From: an uncultured Clostridia bacterium
GTDB lineage: Bacteria; Bacillota; Clostridia; TANB77; CAG-465
Direction: 5' to 3'
DNA length: 32,860 nt
NCBI GenBank assembly: GCA_944386345.1
Contig: CALXAR010000013.1
Location: 1 to 32,860, forward strand
Position 1 is the stretch's first letter. Every line of letters begins with the position of its first letter. The position numbers and the translations under genes are program-made. Under the pieces are notes generated by a model, which saw only the letters and a program-made list of their open reading frames with translations, was not told the origin of the DNA and made no database searches. This document shows, one piece after another, positions 18,561 to 25,277 of this stretch.

Positions 18561-18614
18561 GCTTTTAGGAGTAATTTTCAAATTATTACAATTTAAAAAT
18601 TAATGGAGGGTAGA

Positions 18615-19205
18615 ATGAGGGTAGTAAATGAAGTAAAGAATTTTGTAATAAAATATAAAACATATATAGTAATAGCGTTAATATTAATTTCCTCTATAAT
18701 TTATATAATATTGCAAAATATTGAAGATAAGTCAAAAATAACAATAAATGATAATGAGATACAATTACAAAGCAGAGAAGATAAAATTGCAGTATACATT
18801 ACTGGAGAAGTAAAGAATCCAGGAGTATATTACATTGACGAGAATTGGAGACTAGATGATTTAATAAAAGAGTGTGGTGGGTTAACAGAAGATGCAGATT
18901 TATCTGAGATAAACTTGGCAGAGAAATTAAATGATTCCGATAAAATTGATATTCCAAAAATTGTTTTAGAGGAAAGTATAGAAACTGATAATGAAACTAC
19001 ATCTGAAGATGAGGGATTAATAAATATAAATAAAGCATCAAAAGAAGAACTTAAGACACTAAATGGAATAGGTGATACTCTTGCAGATAATATAATTGAG
19101 TATAGGGAAAAAAATAAATTTGATACAATAGAAGATATATTAAATGTAAATGGTATTGGTGAGTCAAAATTTGAAAACATAAAAGAATATATTTGTGTAG
19201 ATTAA
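18615..19205 (+). CDS. comEA: ComEA-type helix-hairpin-helix DNA-binding protein
   Basis: ComEA is the membrane-bound receptor that binds DNA outside the cell during competence uptake. The 196-residue product shows one N-terminal membrane helix (about 15-35), an SLBB domain (YITGEVKNPGVYYIDENWRLDDLIKECGG split over about 58-90), an acidic linker, and a C-terminal HhH pair starting ININKASKEELKTLNGIGD and ending NVNGIGESKFENIK. The ATG at 18615 is chosen over 18603 because GGAGGG lies between the two. The channel gene comEC is not adjacent, so competence function cannot be inferred from this window. Confidence 0.9.
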   Translation: MRVVNEVKNFVIKYKTYIVIALILISSIIYIILQNIEDKSKITINDNEIQLQSREDKIAVYITGEVKNPGVYYIDENWRLDDLIKECGGLTEDADLSEINLAEKLNDSDKIDIPKIVLEESIETDNETTSEDEGLININKASKEELKTLNGIGDTLADNIIEYREKNKFDTIEDILNVNGIGESKFENIKEYICVD

Positions 19206-19220
19206 AATAAATATATAAAT

Positions 19221-19766
19221 ATGAGAATGTATGTATATTTAGATAAAGAAATAATAAAATGTATTGCGCCTAAGCTTTCTGATATTTCTTTTGACATAGA
19301 TTTTTTTGAATACTCAGAAAAAAGAGGATATTCTACAAATAATAGTACATGTATTAGACCTGAAATTGAAAAGGACTGTGTTGATAATTCAAAAGATATT
19401 AGACAGTCTAACAGGAAAAAAATAGGATTTTCCGAAGATATGGGAGTGCTATGCAATGTTGAAGTTATAAAAAGATATATAAATATAGAGGATGTATCTA
19501 GTATTAAAAATAATAATTTTTATTATAATATAATAGAAAAGATTCCTGAGGATAGTAGAATAAAAGTGTTGTCTGGAAAAATGCGAGAATTAAGTAGTAC
19601 AAGTTTTTATATAGATGAAAATAAATTTATTATTAATGAAGAAGGACATAATAAGTTAAAAGAGCTATTTGAAAATTCATGTGAGGTATCATGTATAGCT
19701 TATAAGATAAATTGTTTAAATGCTAATTTTGACGTCTTTAAAACAATAGCAATTTATATAGAATAA
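19221..19766 (+). CDS. Hypothetical protein next to comEA
   Basis: Not recognised with confidence. A 181-residue soluble-looking protein starting MRMYVYLDKEIIKCIAPKLS (an alternative ATG is two codons later). It contains a Cys/Asn-rich region in the first half and a predicted alpha/beta second half with KVLSGKMRELSS and SFYIDENKFIINEEG. The opening loosely recalls DUF6414-type proteins, but I do not rely on that. No Shine-Dalgarno lies before either start, and it begins 15 bases after the comEA stop. The long intact frame and lack of a competing frame support it as a real gene. Confidence 0.65.
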   Translation: MRMYVYLDKEIIKCIAPKLSDISFDIDFFEYSEKRGYSTNNSTCIRPEIEKDCVDNSKDIRQSNRKKIGFSEDMGVLCNVEVIKRYINIEDVSSIKNNNFYYNIIEKIPEDSRIKVLSGKMRELSSTSFYIDENKFIINEEGHNKLKELFENSCEVSCIAYKINCLNANFDVFKTIAIYIE

Positions 19767-19796
19767 AAAGCCTTAAATAGTATATTTCTATTTAAG
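19765..19796 (-). terminator. Terminator of the HD-GYP gene
   Basis: Nine-bp stem CTTAAATAG / CTATTTAAG followed on the minus strand by GCTTTTT. The hairpin also lies just after the stop of the plus-strand hypothetical gene but has no T-run in that direction. Confidence 0.8.
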
Positions 19797-19797
19797 A

Positions 19798-20814
19798 CTA
19801 ATATTCACTAAAGATTTTCTCTATATATTCTATATTATTGTTTACCATTGAAATAAATTTAGGAGCAAGCTCTGGATCAAACTGGGTTCCAGCACCTTTT
19901 TCTATTTCTGATAATGCAAATTCAATAGTAGCTCCTTCTTTGTATGTCCTTTTAGATACTATTGCATCAAATGAATCGCAGATTGATAGTATTCTTGCAA
20001 GAAGTGGAATTTGTTTGCCTTTTATTCCAGTTGGATATCCATTACCATCATACCTTTCGTGATGATAATACATAATTGGATATATATCTTTATATATATC
20101 AGAAACTGAAAATATATTTGCCGCGATAACAGGGTGAGTTTTTATAATTTGATATTCGTCATCCGTTAATCGTGTGGTTTTTAGTAATATATTATCAGGA
20201 ATACCTATTTTTCCAATATCATGGAAAGCAGCTGCAATTTGTAAATCTGATATTTGTTTTTTATCTAATTTCAAATATTTTGAGAAAGCATCGGCAAGAA
20301 GTGTTACTCTTCTTGAATGCTCTTCAGTATAATGATCTTTTGCACCTACTGTTTGTAACAATATCTTTGCAAAGTCAACTAAGTAGTGTTCGAGTTGCAA
20401 ATTCATACTTTTTATTTTATTTATTTGCTCTATATATTTTATTCCACCTTGTATTAGCATTATTAAATTATCAAATCTATTACTTTTTTCATAATATGCT
20501 TGAATATCTAACTGCTGCATAACTTCAATGGAAGGTGCAAGATCTTTATGAATCGACATTAGAATTATATATATTTCTTTATTAAATTCTCTGACTGTTT
20601 CTACAATTTTATCGCCTTTTACTGGAGTCATCAAATAGTTGACTAGTAAAATATCATATTTATTTTTTTTTAGCTCTTCTATAGCAGATAGAGGCTCAGT
20701 GAATGTTTTAACATAATGACCGTATCTTCTTAATACGACAGAAAGAACATCCATCATATTTACATCGTCATCGATAACTAGTATTTTGGCGCTAACTAAT
20801 TTATCGTTATTCAT
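19798..20814 (-). CDS. Receiver/HD-GYP response regulator with Asn at the phosphoacceptor site
   Basis: A 338-residue protein with an N-terminal CheY-like receiver (about 9-125) and a C-terminal HD-GYP domain (about 145-335), the class that degrades cyclic di-GMP. HD-GYP residues look complete: EEHSRRV, HD at 198-199, KTHP, HHERYDGNGYP (GYP 259-261). In the receiver, the acidic pocket (DDD near 15-17) and Lys110 are present, but the phosphoacceptor is Asn59 in DILLVNYLMTP where the family has Asp. The domain may thus signal without phosphorylation. It has its own promoter and terminator; no histidine kinase is nearby. AAAGGTG precedes the ATG. Confidence 0.92.
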   Translation of the reverse strand: MNNDKLVSAKILVIDDDVNMMDVLSVVLRRYGHYVKTFTEPLSAIEELKKNKYDILLVNYLMTPVKGDKIVETVREFNKEIYIILMSIHKDLAPSIEVMQQLDIQAYYEKSNRFDNLIMLIQGGIKYIEQINKIKSMNLQLEHYLVDFAKILLQTVGAKDHYTEEHSRRVTLLADAFSKYLKLDKKQISDLQIAAAFHDIGKIGIPDNILLKTTRLTDDEYQIIKTHPVIAANIFSVSDIYKDIYPIMYYHHERYDGNGYPTGIKGKQIPLLARILSICDSFDAIVSKRTYKEGATIEFALSEIEKGAGTQFDPELAPKFISMVNNNIEYIEKIFSEY

Positions 20815-20834
20815 ACATTTTCACCTTTTCGTAT

Positions 20835-20863
20835 AGTATATCAAAATATGATAAAATAATCAA
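20835..20863 (-). promoter_or_regulatory. Promoter of the HD-GYP gene
   Basis: On the minus strand, TTGATT (20858-20863), 17-base spacer, TATACT (20835-20840), about 20 bases before the start codon. Confidence 0.65.
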
Positions 20864-20921
20864 GAGAATTGGTAGTTTGATAAAATATAATGTCATTTTT
20901 AATTAAATTTTTCAAAATGTA

Positions 20922-20950
20922 TTGACAAACAGCAAAAATAACATTATACT
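20922..20950 (+). promoter_or_regulatory. Strong plus-strand promoter with no gene behind it
   Basis: TTGACA (20922-20927), 17-base spacer, TATACT (20945-20950). It points into a gene-free gap; the next gene (mecA) is on the other strand. See the candidate RNA at 20957. Confidence 0.75.
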
Positions 20951-20956
20951 AGTTAT

Positions 20957-21028
20957 GCTTTTAATAAGCTTATGTTAAGTGGATATGCTTAAAACTTATT
21001 CTACTAAAATATATTTATATATTTTTTC
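20957..21028 (+). ncRNA. Candidate small RNA upstream of the mecA terminator
   Basis: The transcript from the promoter at 20922 would fold AATAAG with CTTATT around an inner TTAAG / CTTAA hairpin, followed by an A/T-only hairpin (about 21006-21026) ending in TTTTTT that could act as a weak terminator. Only peptides of six to seven codons without binding sites are possible here. The rest of the 415-base gap (21029-21202) is AT-rich with nothing I can identify. Confidence 0.4.
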
Positions 21029-21202
21029 TAATCGGATTTTTATTATTTATTTAAAATTATATTCTAACAAAGTATTTATTCAGTTAGATATTTAAAAAAA
21101 CATTTATTTAATACCAAATTTTATTTTTTAGTCTATATAATCTGAGAATATCTAGCTTTTATATAAATATTTTGCTATTATTAATCGTATTAATAATTTT
21201 CC

Positions 21203-21230
21203 AAAAAAAAATTCAGACCGTAGTCTGAAT
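21203..21230 (-). terminator. Terminator of mecA
   Basis: Perfect 8-bp stem ATTCAGAC / GTCTGAAT with a four-base loop, followed on the minus strand by nine T. It touches the mecA stop codon. Confidence 0.88.
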
Positions 21231-21820
21231 TAAATACTAAGGAGCTTTTGCAAGGCTCTATTTGCAACAATAACTTTAGCTTTTTCTATGATAGTTGTAT
21301 AAAAAATATCATATGAAAAGTATCTTGAGCAATATTCACTTAGCATAATATATGTTTTGATAAATCTTTTATTTTTTATTGCATTATCACTAAATAGTAT
21401 GAAATATTTATCTTCATATTTATATAATGTGTTTTTTCCAAAAAATAAATTTTCTTCTTTTGCAATTTTGCAAAAATCTAGAATTACATCTAATGAATTA
21501 AATTCAAAAAGTCGTGAGTCTATCCTATAAAGCAATTTAGGTTCATTTTTGGAATAACTAGTTATATCTGGTAAATCGTCAGTTTTAGTAATAGTCAATA
21601 TAAAAGTATTAGTATTATCTGAACTTGCTTCAATAAAAAGTTGAGAGTCATCGCAACTAAAAAGCTCATCTAGATTATTTTCCTCTATCAAACTAGTAAA
21701 TAAATTTCTAGCTGCAACGTTGTTTTTTTCTATATCACTTAGTGTTATGTTTCTCATTTCTAATTCTTCAAAAGATAAGATTATTTTAACTTTATTATCA
21801 TCAACCTTTTCAATTTTCAT
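21230..21820 (-). CDS. mecA: Adaptor protein MecA
   Basis: MecA is an adaptor that brings substrates to the ClpC/ClpP protease, best known for competence and sporulation control in Bacillus. The 196-residue product starts MKIEKVDDNKVKIILSFEEL and has the family's split arrangement: an N-terminal substrate-binding part, an acidic linker and a C-terminal ClpC-binding part (RLFEFNSLDVILDFCKIA, LYKYEDKYFILFS, EYC). AGGAGGACTG lies upstream of the ATG. It forms its own transcription unit. ClpC is not in the window. Confidence 0.88.
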   Translation of the reverse strand: MKIEKVDDNKVKIILSFEELEMRNITLSDIEKNNVAARNLFTSLIEENNLDELFSCDDSQLFIEASSDNTNTFILTITKTDDLPDITSYSKNEPKLLYRIDSRLFEFNSLDVILDFCKIAKEENLFFGKNTLYKYEDKYFILFSDNAIKNKRFIKTYIMLSEYCSRYFSYDIFYTTIIEKAKVIVANRALQKLLSI

Positions 21821-21865
21821 GTTATCAGTCCTCCTTTGGAGAAATGGTTATATTTAATAATATGT

Positions 21866-21894
21866 ATTATATAATTAATGAGTTACAAAGTCAA
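21866..21894 (-). promoter_or_regulatory. Promoter of mecA
   Basis: On the minus strand TTGACT (21889-21894), 17-base spacer, TATAAT (21866-21871). Divergent from the rpsF promoter about 40 bases away. Confidence 0.8.
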
Positions 21895-21928
21895 TATATC
21901 TAAGATTTCTATAAATAAAAAATAATTG

Positions 21929-21957
21929 TTGCAAATTACATAATAATGTGGTATAAT
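21929..21957 (+). promoter_or_regulatory. Promoter of rpsF-ssb-rpsR
   Basis: TTGCAA (21929-21934), 17-base spacer, TATAAT (21952-21957). Transcription should start near 21964. Confidence 0.8.
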
Positions 21958-21974
21958 GTTGCATGTGAAAAATC

Positions 21975-22002
21975 CTTACTATACATAATGTATAGTCAGA
22001 AG
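21975..22002 (+). promoter_or_regulatory. Leader hairpin before rpsF
   Basis: ACTATAC (21978-21984) pairs with GTATAGT (21990-21996), loop ATAAT; CTT and AAG outside can pair across a three-base CAG bulge. In many bacteria the S6:S18 complex binds a bulged hairpin in this leader to control its own operon. The usual CCG of that motif is absent here, so identity is uncertain. Confidence 0.4.
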
Positions 22003-22025
22003 ACCATGAGGAGGTGAGTAGAGTC

Positions 22026-22310
22026 ATGAATAGATATGAATCAGTTATAATACTTTCAGCTAATGCATCTGAAGAAGCTATGGCTGCTTTTGGTGAGAAA
22101 ATGAAAGAATTAATTTCAGCTAATGGCGAGCTTACAAATGTTGAGGAATGGGGAAAGAAAACTTTTGCTTATGAAGTAAAGAAGCAAAAAGAAGGTTTCT
22201 ACACATTATTTACATTTACTGCAAAACCAGATTTTATTGCTGAGCTTGATAGAGTTCTAAGACTAGATGAAATAGTTCTAAAACACATGATAGTAAAATT
22301 AGAAGACTAA
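22026..22310 (+). CDS. rpsF: 30S ribosomal protein S6
   Basis: S6 pairs with S18 on the platform of the small subunit. The 94-residue product (NRYESVIILSANASEE, EEWGKKTFAYEVKKQKEGFY) is full length. ATG 22026 is preferred over the in-frame GTG at 22014, because AGGAGGTGA covers 22009-22017, eight bases before the ATG. First gene of the classic rpsF-ssb-rpsR operon. Confidence 0.96.
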   Translation: MNRYESVIILSANASEEAMAAFGEKMKELISANGELTNVEEWGKKTFAYEVKKQKEGFYTLFTFTAKPDFIAELDRVLRLDEIVLKHMIVKLED

Positions 22311-22326
22311 TATAGGGGGTAATGAA

Positions 22327-22734
22327 ATGAATAAATTTCAATTTTTAGGAAGATTAACAAGAGATCCTGAATCTAGAGTTTTACCAAATAGTAATACACC
22401 AGTAACTACTTTTTCTCTTGCAGTAAATAGAAGGTTTACTGATGCTAATGGTGAAAGAAAAACAGATTTCTTTAACCTAACTGCTTTTGGAAAACTTGCA
22501 GACTTCTGTGCAAAGTATTATAGAAAGGGACAACAAGTATTAGTCGAAGGAAGAATCCAAAATAGATCATGGGAAGATCAAAATGGTCAAAAGAGATATG
22601 CAACAGATTTTATTATTGAGAATGCATATTTTGCAGATTCAAGAAGAGACCAAGATACAAGTGATGGAGTACCTTCATCTAGTATGGATGGTGAATTTAT
22701 AACAGTAGATGATACTGATGATTTACCATTTTAG
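22327..22734 (+). CDS. ssb: Single-stranded DNA-binding protein
   Basis: SSB coats single-stranded DNA during replication and repair. The 135-residue product has a complete OB fold (NKFQFLGRLTRDPESR, FNLTAFGKLADFC, GQQVLVEGRIQNRSWEDQNG) and the acidic C-terminal tip DDTDDLPF that docks partner proteins. The linker is short. It lies between rpsF and rpsR as usual; GGGGGT precedes the ATG. Confidence 0.97.
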   Translation: MNKFQFLGRLTRDPESRVLPNSNTPVTTFSLAVNRRFTDANGERKTDFFNLTAFGKLADFCAKYYRKGQQVLVEGRIQNRSWEDQNGQKRYATDFIIENAYFADSRRDQDTSDGVPSSSMDGEFITVDDTDDLPF

Positions 22735-22766
22735 TTTAAAAATTAGTTGATAGGAGGATAGTTAAA

Positions 22767-23024
22767 ATGGCTGATAACAGAAAAAGAGGCGCTAAAAACG
22801 ACAAACCATATAGAAGACCAAGAAAAAAAGTTTGTGTTTTCTGTGCTGATAAAATAGACGATATTGATTATAAAGATGTAGATAAATTAAGAAAATTTGT
22901 TAGTGACAAAGGTAAAATTCTTCCAAGAAGAGTAACTGGATGTTGCGCAAAACATCAAAGAAAAGTAACTGTAGCTGTTAAAAGAGCAAGAACAATCGCT
23001 TTATTACCATATACAGTAAAATAA
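22767..23024 (+). CDS. rpsR: 30S ribosomal protein S18
   Basis: S18 binds with S6 on the 30S platform. The 85-residue product has VCVFC and [10 protein letters not shown], giving the four Cys of the zinc-binding (C+) form of S18. AGGAGG precedes the ATG. Last gene of the operon, followed by a strong terminator. Confidence 0.97.
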   Translation: MADNRKRGAKNDKPYRRPRKKVCVFCADKIDDIDYKDVDKLRKFVSDKGKILPRRVTGCCAKHQRKVTVAVKRARTIALLPYTVK

Positions 23025-23038
23025 TAAATAATAAAAAA

Positions 23039-23067
23039 CGACCAAGTTTTCTTGGTTGTTTTTTTTT
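23039..23067 (+). terminator. Terminator of rpsF-ssb-rpsR
   Basis: Eight-bp stem CGACCAAG / CTTGGTTG (two G-U pairs), TTTT loop, nine T after it. Confidence 0.9.
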
Positions 23068-23073
23068 ATTATG

Positions 23074-23082
23074 TGATATAAT
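23074..23082 (+). promoter_or_regulatory. Extended -10 promoter for a small RNA
   Basis: TGATATAAT: a TG-N-TATAAT extended -10 element. No good -35 hexamer lies at the right distance (TTGGTT is 19 bases upstream). Start expected near 23089, exactly where a strong hairpin begins. Confidence 0.6.
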
Positions 23083-23088
23083 AATATT

Positions 23089-23180
23089 AGTATATAAGGT
23101 TTGTGGAATTTTTGCCTTATATACGCTGGCTATAAACATGGGAGATATGTAGTATATACATATCTCCTTATTTTTTATTT
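23089..23180 (+). ncRNA. Candidate structured small RNA between rpsR and yabG
   Basis: About 90 bases with two perfect hairpins. The first is a 10-bp stem GTATATAAGG (23090-23099) / CCTTATATAC (23115-23124) around a 15-base loop. A 16-base single-stranded linker GCTGGCTATAAACATG follows. The second is an 11-bp stem GGAGATATGTA (23141-23151) / TACATATCTCC (23157-23167) followed by TTATTTTTTATTTT, which makes it an intrinsic terminator. It starts at an extended -10 promoter and ends before the yabG promoter. No open reading frame fits. I do not recognise it as a known riboswitch or RNA family. Confidence 0.6.
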
Positions 23181-23220
23181 TAGTTTATAGTATAAAATTA
23201 ACAATTAATATATATAAATC

Positions 23221-23247
23221 ACTTTAAAGATAAAAAATCATATAATA
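23221..23247 (+). promoter_or_regulatory. Sigma-K-type promoter of yabG
   Basis: AC (23221-23222), a 16-base spacer and CATATAATA (23239-23247) match the sigma-K pattern AC-N16-CATANNNTA. Sigma-K is the late mother-cell sporulation factor, and yabG of Bacillus subtilis is controlled by it. The element ends only about five bases before the ribosome binding site, so the leader would be very short. Confidence 0.6.
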
Positions 23248-23263
23248 CTATGAGGTGATGAAC

Positions 23264-24133
23264 TTGTCAAATTTTAAGGTTGGAGATATCGTTGCAAGAA
23301 AATCATATAATTATGACGTGCTATTTAAAATTACTGCAATACATCCTACTGGAATAGTAGATCTTATTGGAATTAATGTAAGAATTTTAGCAGATGCGTA
23401 TGAGTATGATTTAAAGCTAGTTACAAAGCAAGAGCTAGAAGCAAGATTAAAGAATATAGAAAAATCTAGAAGAGTTAGAATGGATAGATCTTATAGTAAT
23501 ATAAAAAATAAAAAGTATAATAACAATAGTTATTATAGGGAAAATATAAATTATAATATGTATCAAAAAGAAAAAACATATAAAAGACCAGGTAGAACTT
23601 TACATCTTGATGGTGATGAGGAATATTGTAGACAATGTAGAGATATCTATAAAAAAATGGGTATTACTGCATATGTTTTTAATATAGAAGAAAAAGAACA
23701 ATATAAGCAAGTATATAATTTGCTTCAAAAATATAAACCAGAGATACTTGTTTTAACAGGACATGATGCGTTTATAAAAAGAAGAAATGATATATATAAT
23801 ATAGATAATTATAAAAATTCTAAATATTTTGTTCAGTCAGTATTAGAAGCAAGAAGATATGAACATAATTTAGATAATTTAGTTATATTTGCAGGAGCTT
23901 GTCAAAGTTATTATGAGGCTATAATATCAGCAGGAGCTAACTTTGCTAGTGCTCCTAAAAGAGTATTAATTGATATGATGGATCCAATAATTGTTGCTGA
24001 AAATGTTGCTTATACCTCAGTAAATGAATTTGTTTCGTTAGAAAATATAATTTCAAATACAAGAGAGGGAATAAGTGGTATTGGAGGATTACAAACAAGA
24101 GGACAGTATAGAATGGGAATGCCAGGATTATAG
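23264..24133 (+). CDS. yabG: Sporulation-specific protease YabG
   Basis: YabG is a cysteine protease made late in the mother cell that trims spore coat and cortex proteins. The 289-residue product begins SNFKVGDIVARKSYNYDVLFKI, as in the family, followed by a variable Asn/Tyr/Lys-rich insert (about 75-105) and the protease part. The likely catalytic pair is His167 in LVLTGHDAF and Cys213 in GACQSYYEA. The start is probably TTG 23264, placed five bases after GAGGTGA; ATG 23258 or GTG 23255 overlap that site. Its presence shows the organism, or a recent ancestor, makes endospores. Confidence 0.93.
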   Translation: MSNFKVGDIVARKSYNYDVLFKITAIHPTGIVDLIGINVRILADAYEYDLKLVTKQELEARLKNIEKSRRVRMDRSYSNIKNKKYNNNSYYRENINYNMYQKEKTYKRPGRTLHLDGDEEYCRQCRDIYKKMGITAYVFNIEEKEQYKQVYNLLQKYKPEILVLTGHDAFIKRRNDIYNIDNYKNSKYFVQSVLEARRYEHNLDNLVIFAGACQSYYEAIISAGANFASAPKRVLIDMMDPIIVAENVAYTSVNEFVSLENIISNTREGISGIGGLQTRGQYRMGMPGL

Positions 24134-24156
24134 AAATAATTCTGGTAGTTTTTTAT

Positions 24157-24190
24157 TAAAAAAAAGAAAGAAATAATAAAATTTCTTTCT
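24157..24190 (-). terminator. Terminator of the thiol-redox operon
   Basis: Nine-bp stem AGAAAGAAA / TTTCTTTCT (24165-24173 with 24182-24190) followed on the minus strand by eight T. It overlaps the stop codon of the thioredoxin gene. Confidence 0.78.
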
Positions 24191-24617
24191 ATTGTTCTTG
24201 TAATTGCTTTATCATATTTATTATACTTAGTTTATTTACTACACCAGTGCTTCTATCAGCAATTTTTCCATTTTTAAAAGTAATTAGAGTTGGAATTGAA
24301 ATAACACCATAATGCTCGGCTAGCTCAGTTTCATAATCTATATTTACTTTTACAACCTTTACATAGTCATAATCATTTGCTATATCTTCAAGTATTGGAG
24401 AGAAGACTTTACAAGGCTCACACCAATCAGCATAGAAATCTACAAGTACAATTTTATCTGCGTTTAATACTTCTTCTTCAAAATTCTCATTGTTTACATC
24501 AGATATAGTTGAGGTGATTTCATCACTATTATTTTGTCTATTCATAAAAATGTTTAATAAAATTAGTCCAACTACAAATATAATTATAACAATAATAATA
24601 AGTATTTGTTTTTTCAT
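24189..24617 (-). CDS. Membrane-anchored thioredoxin
   Basis: A 142-residue thioredoxin fold protein with an N-terminal membrane helix (about 4-25), so the redox domain lies outside the membrane. Active site WCEPC has Cys66 and Cys69; the cis-proline loop is SIPTLITF. The middle Glu-Pro differs from the WCGPC of cytosolic thioredoxin. It follows ccdA, which would feed it electrons from inside the cell. Likely tasks are reducing exported thiols or cytochrome/spore proteins; the target is not shown. AAAGGAG precedes the ATG. Confidence 0.9.
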   Translation of the reverse strand: MKKQILIIIVIIIFVVGLILLNIFMNRQNNSDEITSTISDVNNENFEEEVLNADKIVLVDFYADWCEPCKVFSPILEDIANDYDYVKVVKVNIDYETELAEHYGVISIPTLITFKNGKIADRSTGVVNKLSIINMIKQLQEQ

Positions 24618-24629
24618 TTTAAATCTCCT

Positions 24630-25265
24630 TTAAAAAAATATAGTATATAATCCTATAATTATTAAAATAACACCAGATACTTTCTTTATAATATTATAGT
24701 GTTTCTTTATTACATCAAATGCTTGTTTTAATTTTTCTATTAAAACAACAGATATAATAAATGGAATACCAAGACCTATTGAATAAATTAGCATAAGTAT
24801 AACTCCTTTTACTATATCTTGATGTTTTGCTACAAGAAGTAAAGCTGAGCTTAAAAATGTTCCAATGCATGGAGTCCAACTTATTGAAAATAATGCACCA
24901 AAAGCTAAAGCTTTAAAAAAGTTTAAATTCTTTTTATTGCTATTAAATATTTTATATTTATTAAGGAATCTAACTCTTATTATTTCCATATAATTTAGTC
25001 CTAAAAGAATTATTATTATACCAAATATAATTTTTATATATTTTATATTATTGCTTATAAGTATTCCTAAAGTACTTGCAAATATAGAAAGAATTAAAAA
25101 TACAAGTGTAAATCCTAATACAAATCCTAATGCATTAATTATTTTCTTATTACTGCTTTTTTCGTCTTCTCCAATAAAATAAGATATATAAATAGGAACC
25201 ATTGGTAGAAGACATGGCGATATAAAGCTTGCAATTCCCTCTAAAAATGTAAATAAATATTCCAT
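24630..25265 (-). CDS. ccdA: Thiol-disulfide interchange membrane protein CcdA
   Basis: CcdA carries reducing equivalents across the membrane. The 211-residue protein has six hydrophobic helices and the two conserved cysteines in ISPCLLPMVP (near residue 18) and SWTPCIGTFL (near 132). AAAGGAG precedes its ATG and it lies between the CoA-disulfide reductase gene (12 bases) and the membrane thioredoxin gene (12 bases), so the three form one operon. Confidence 0.94.
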   Translation of the reverse strand: MEYLFTFLEGIASFISPCLLPMVPIYISYFIGEDEKSSNKKIINALGFVLGFTLVFLILSIFASTLGILISNNIKYIKIIFGIIIILLGLNYMEIIRVRFLNKYKIFNSNKKNLNFFKALAFGALFSISWTPCIGTFLSSALLLVAKHQDIVKGVILMLIYSIGLGIPFIISVVLIEKLKQAFDVIKKHYNIIKKVSGVILIIIGLYTIFF

Positions 25266-25277
25266 AATTTCTCCTTT

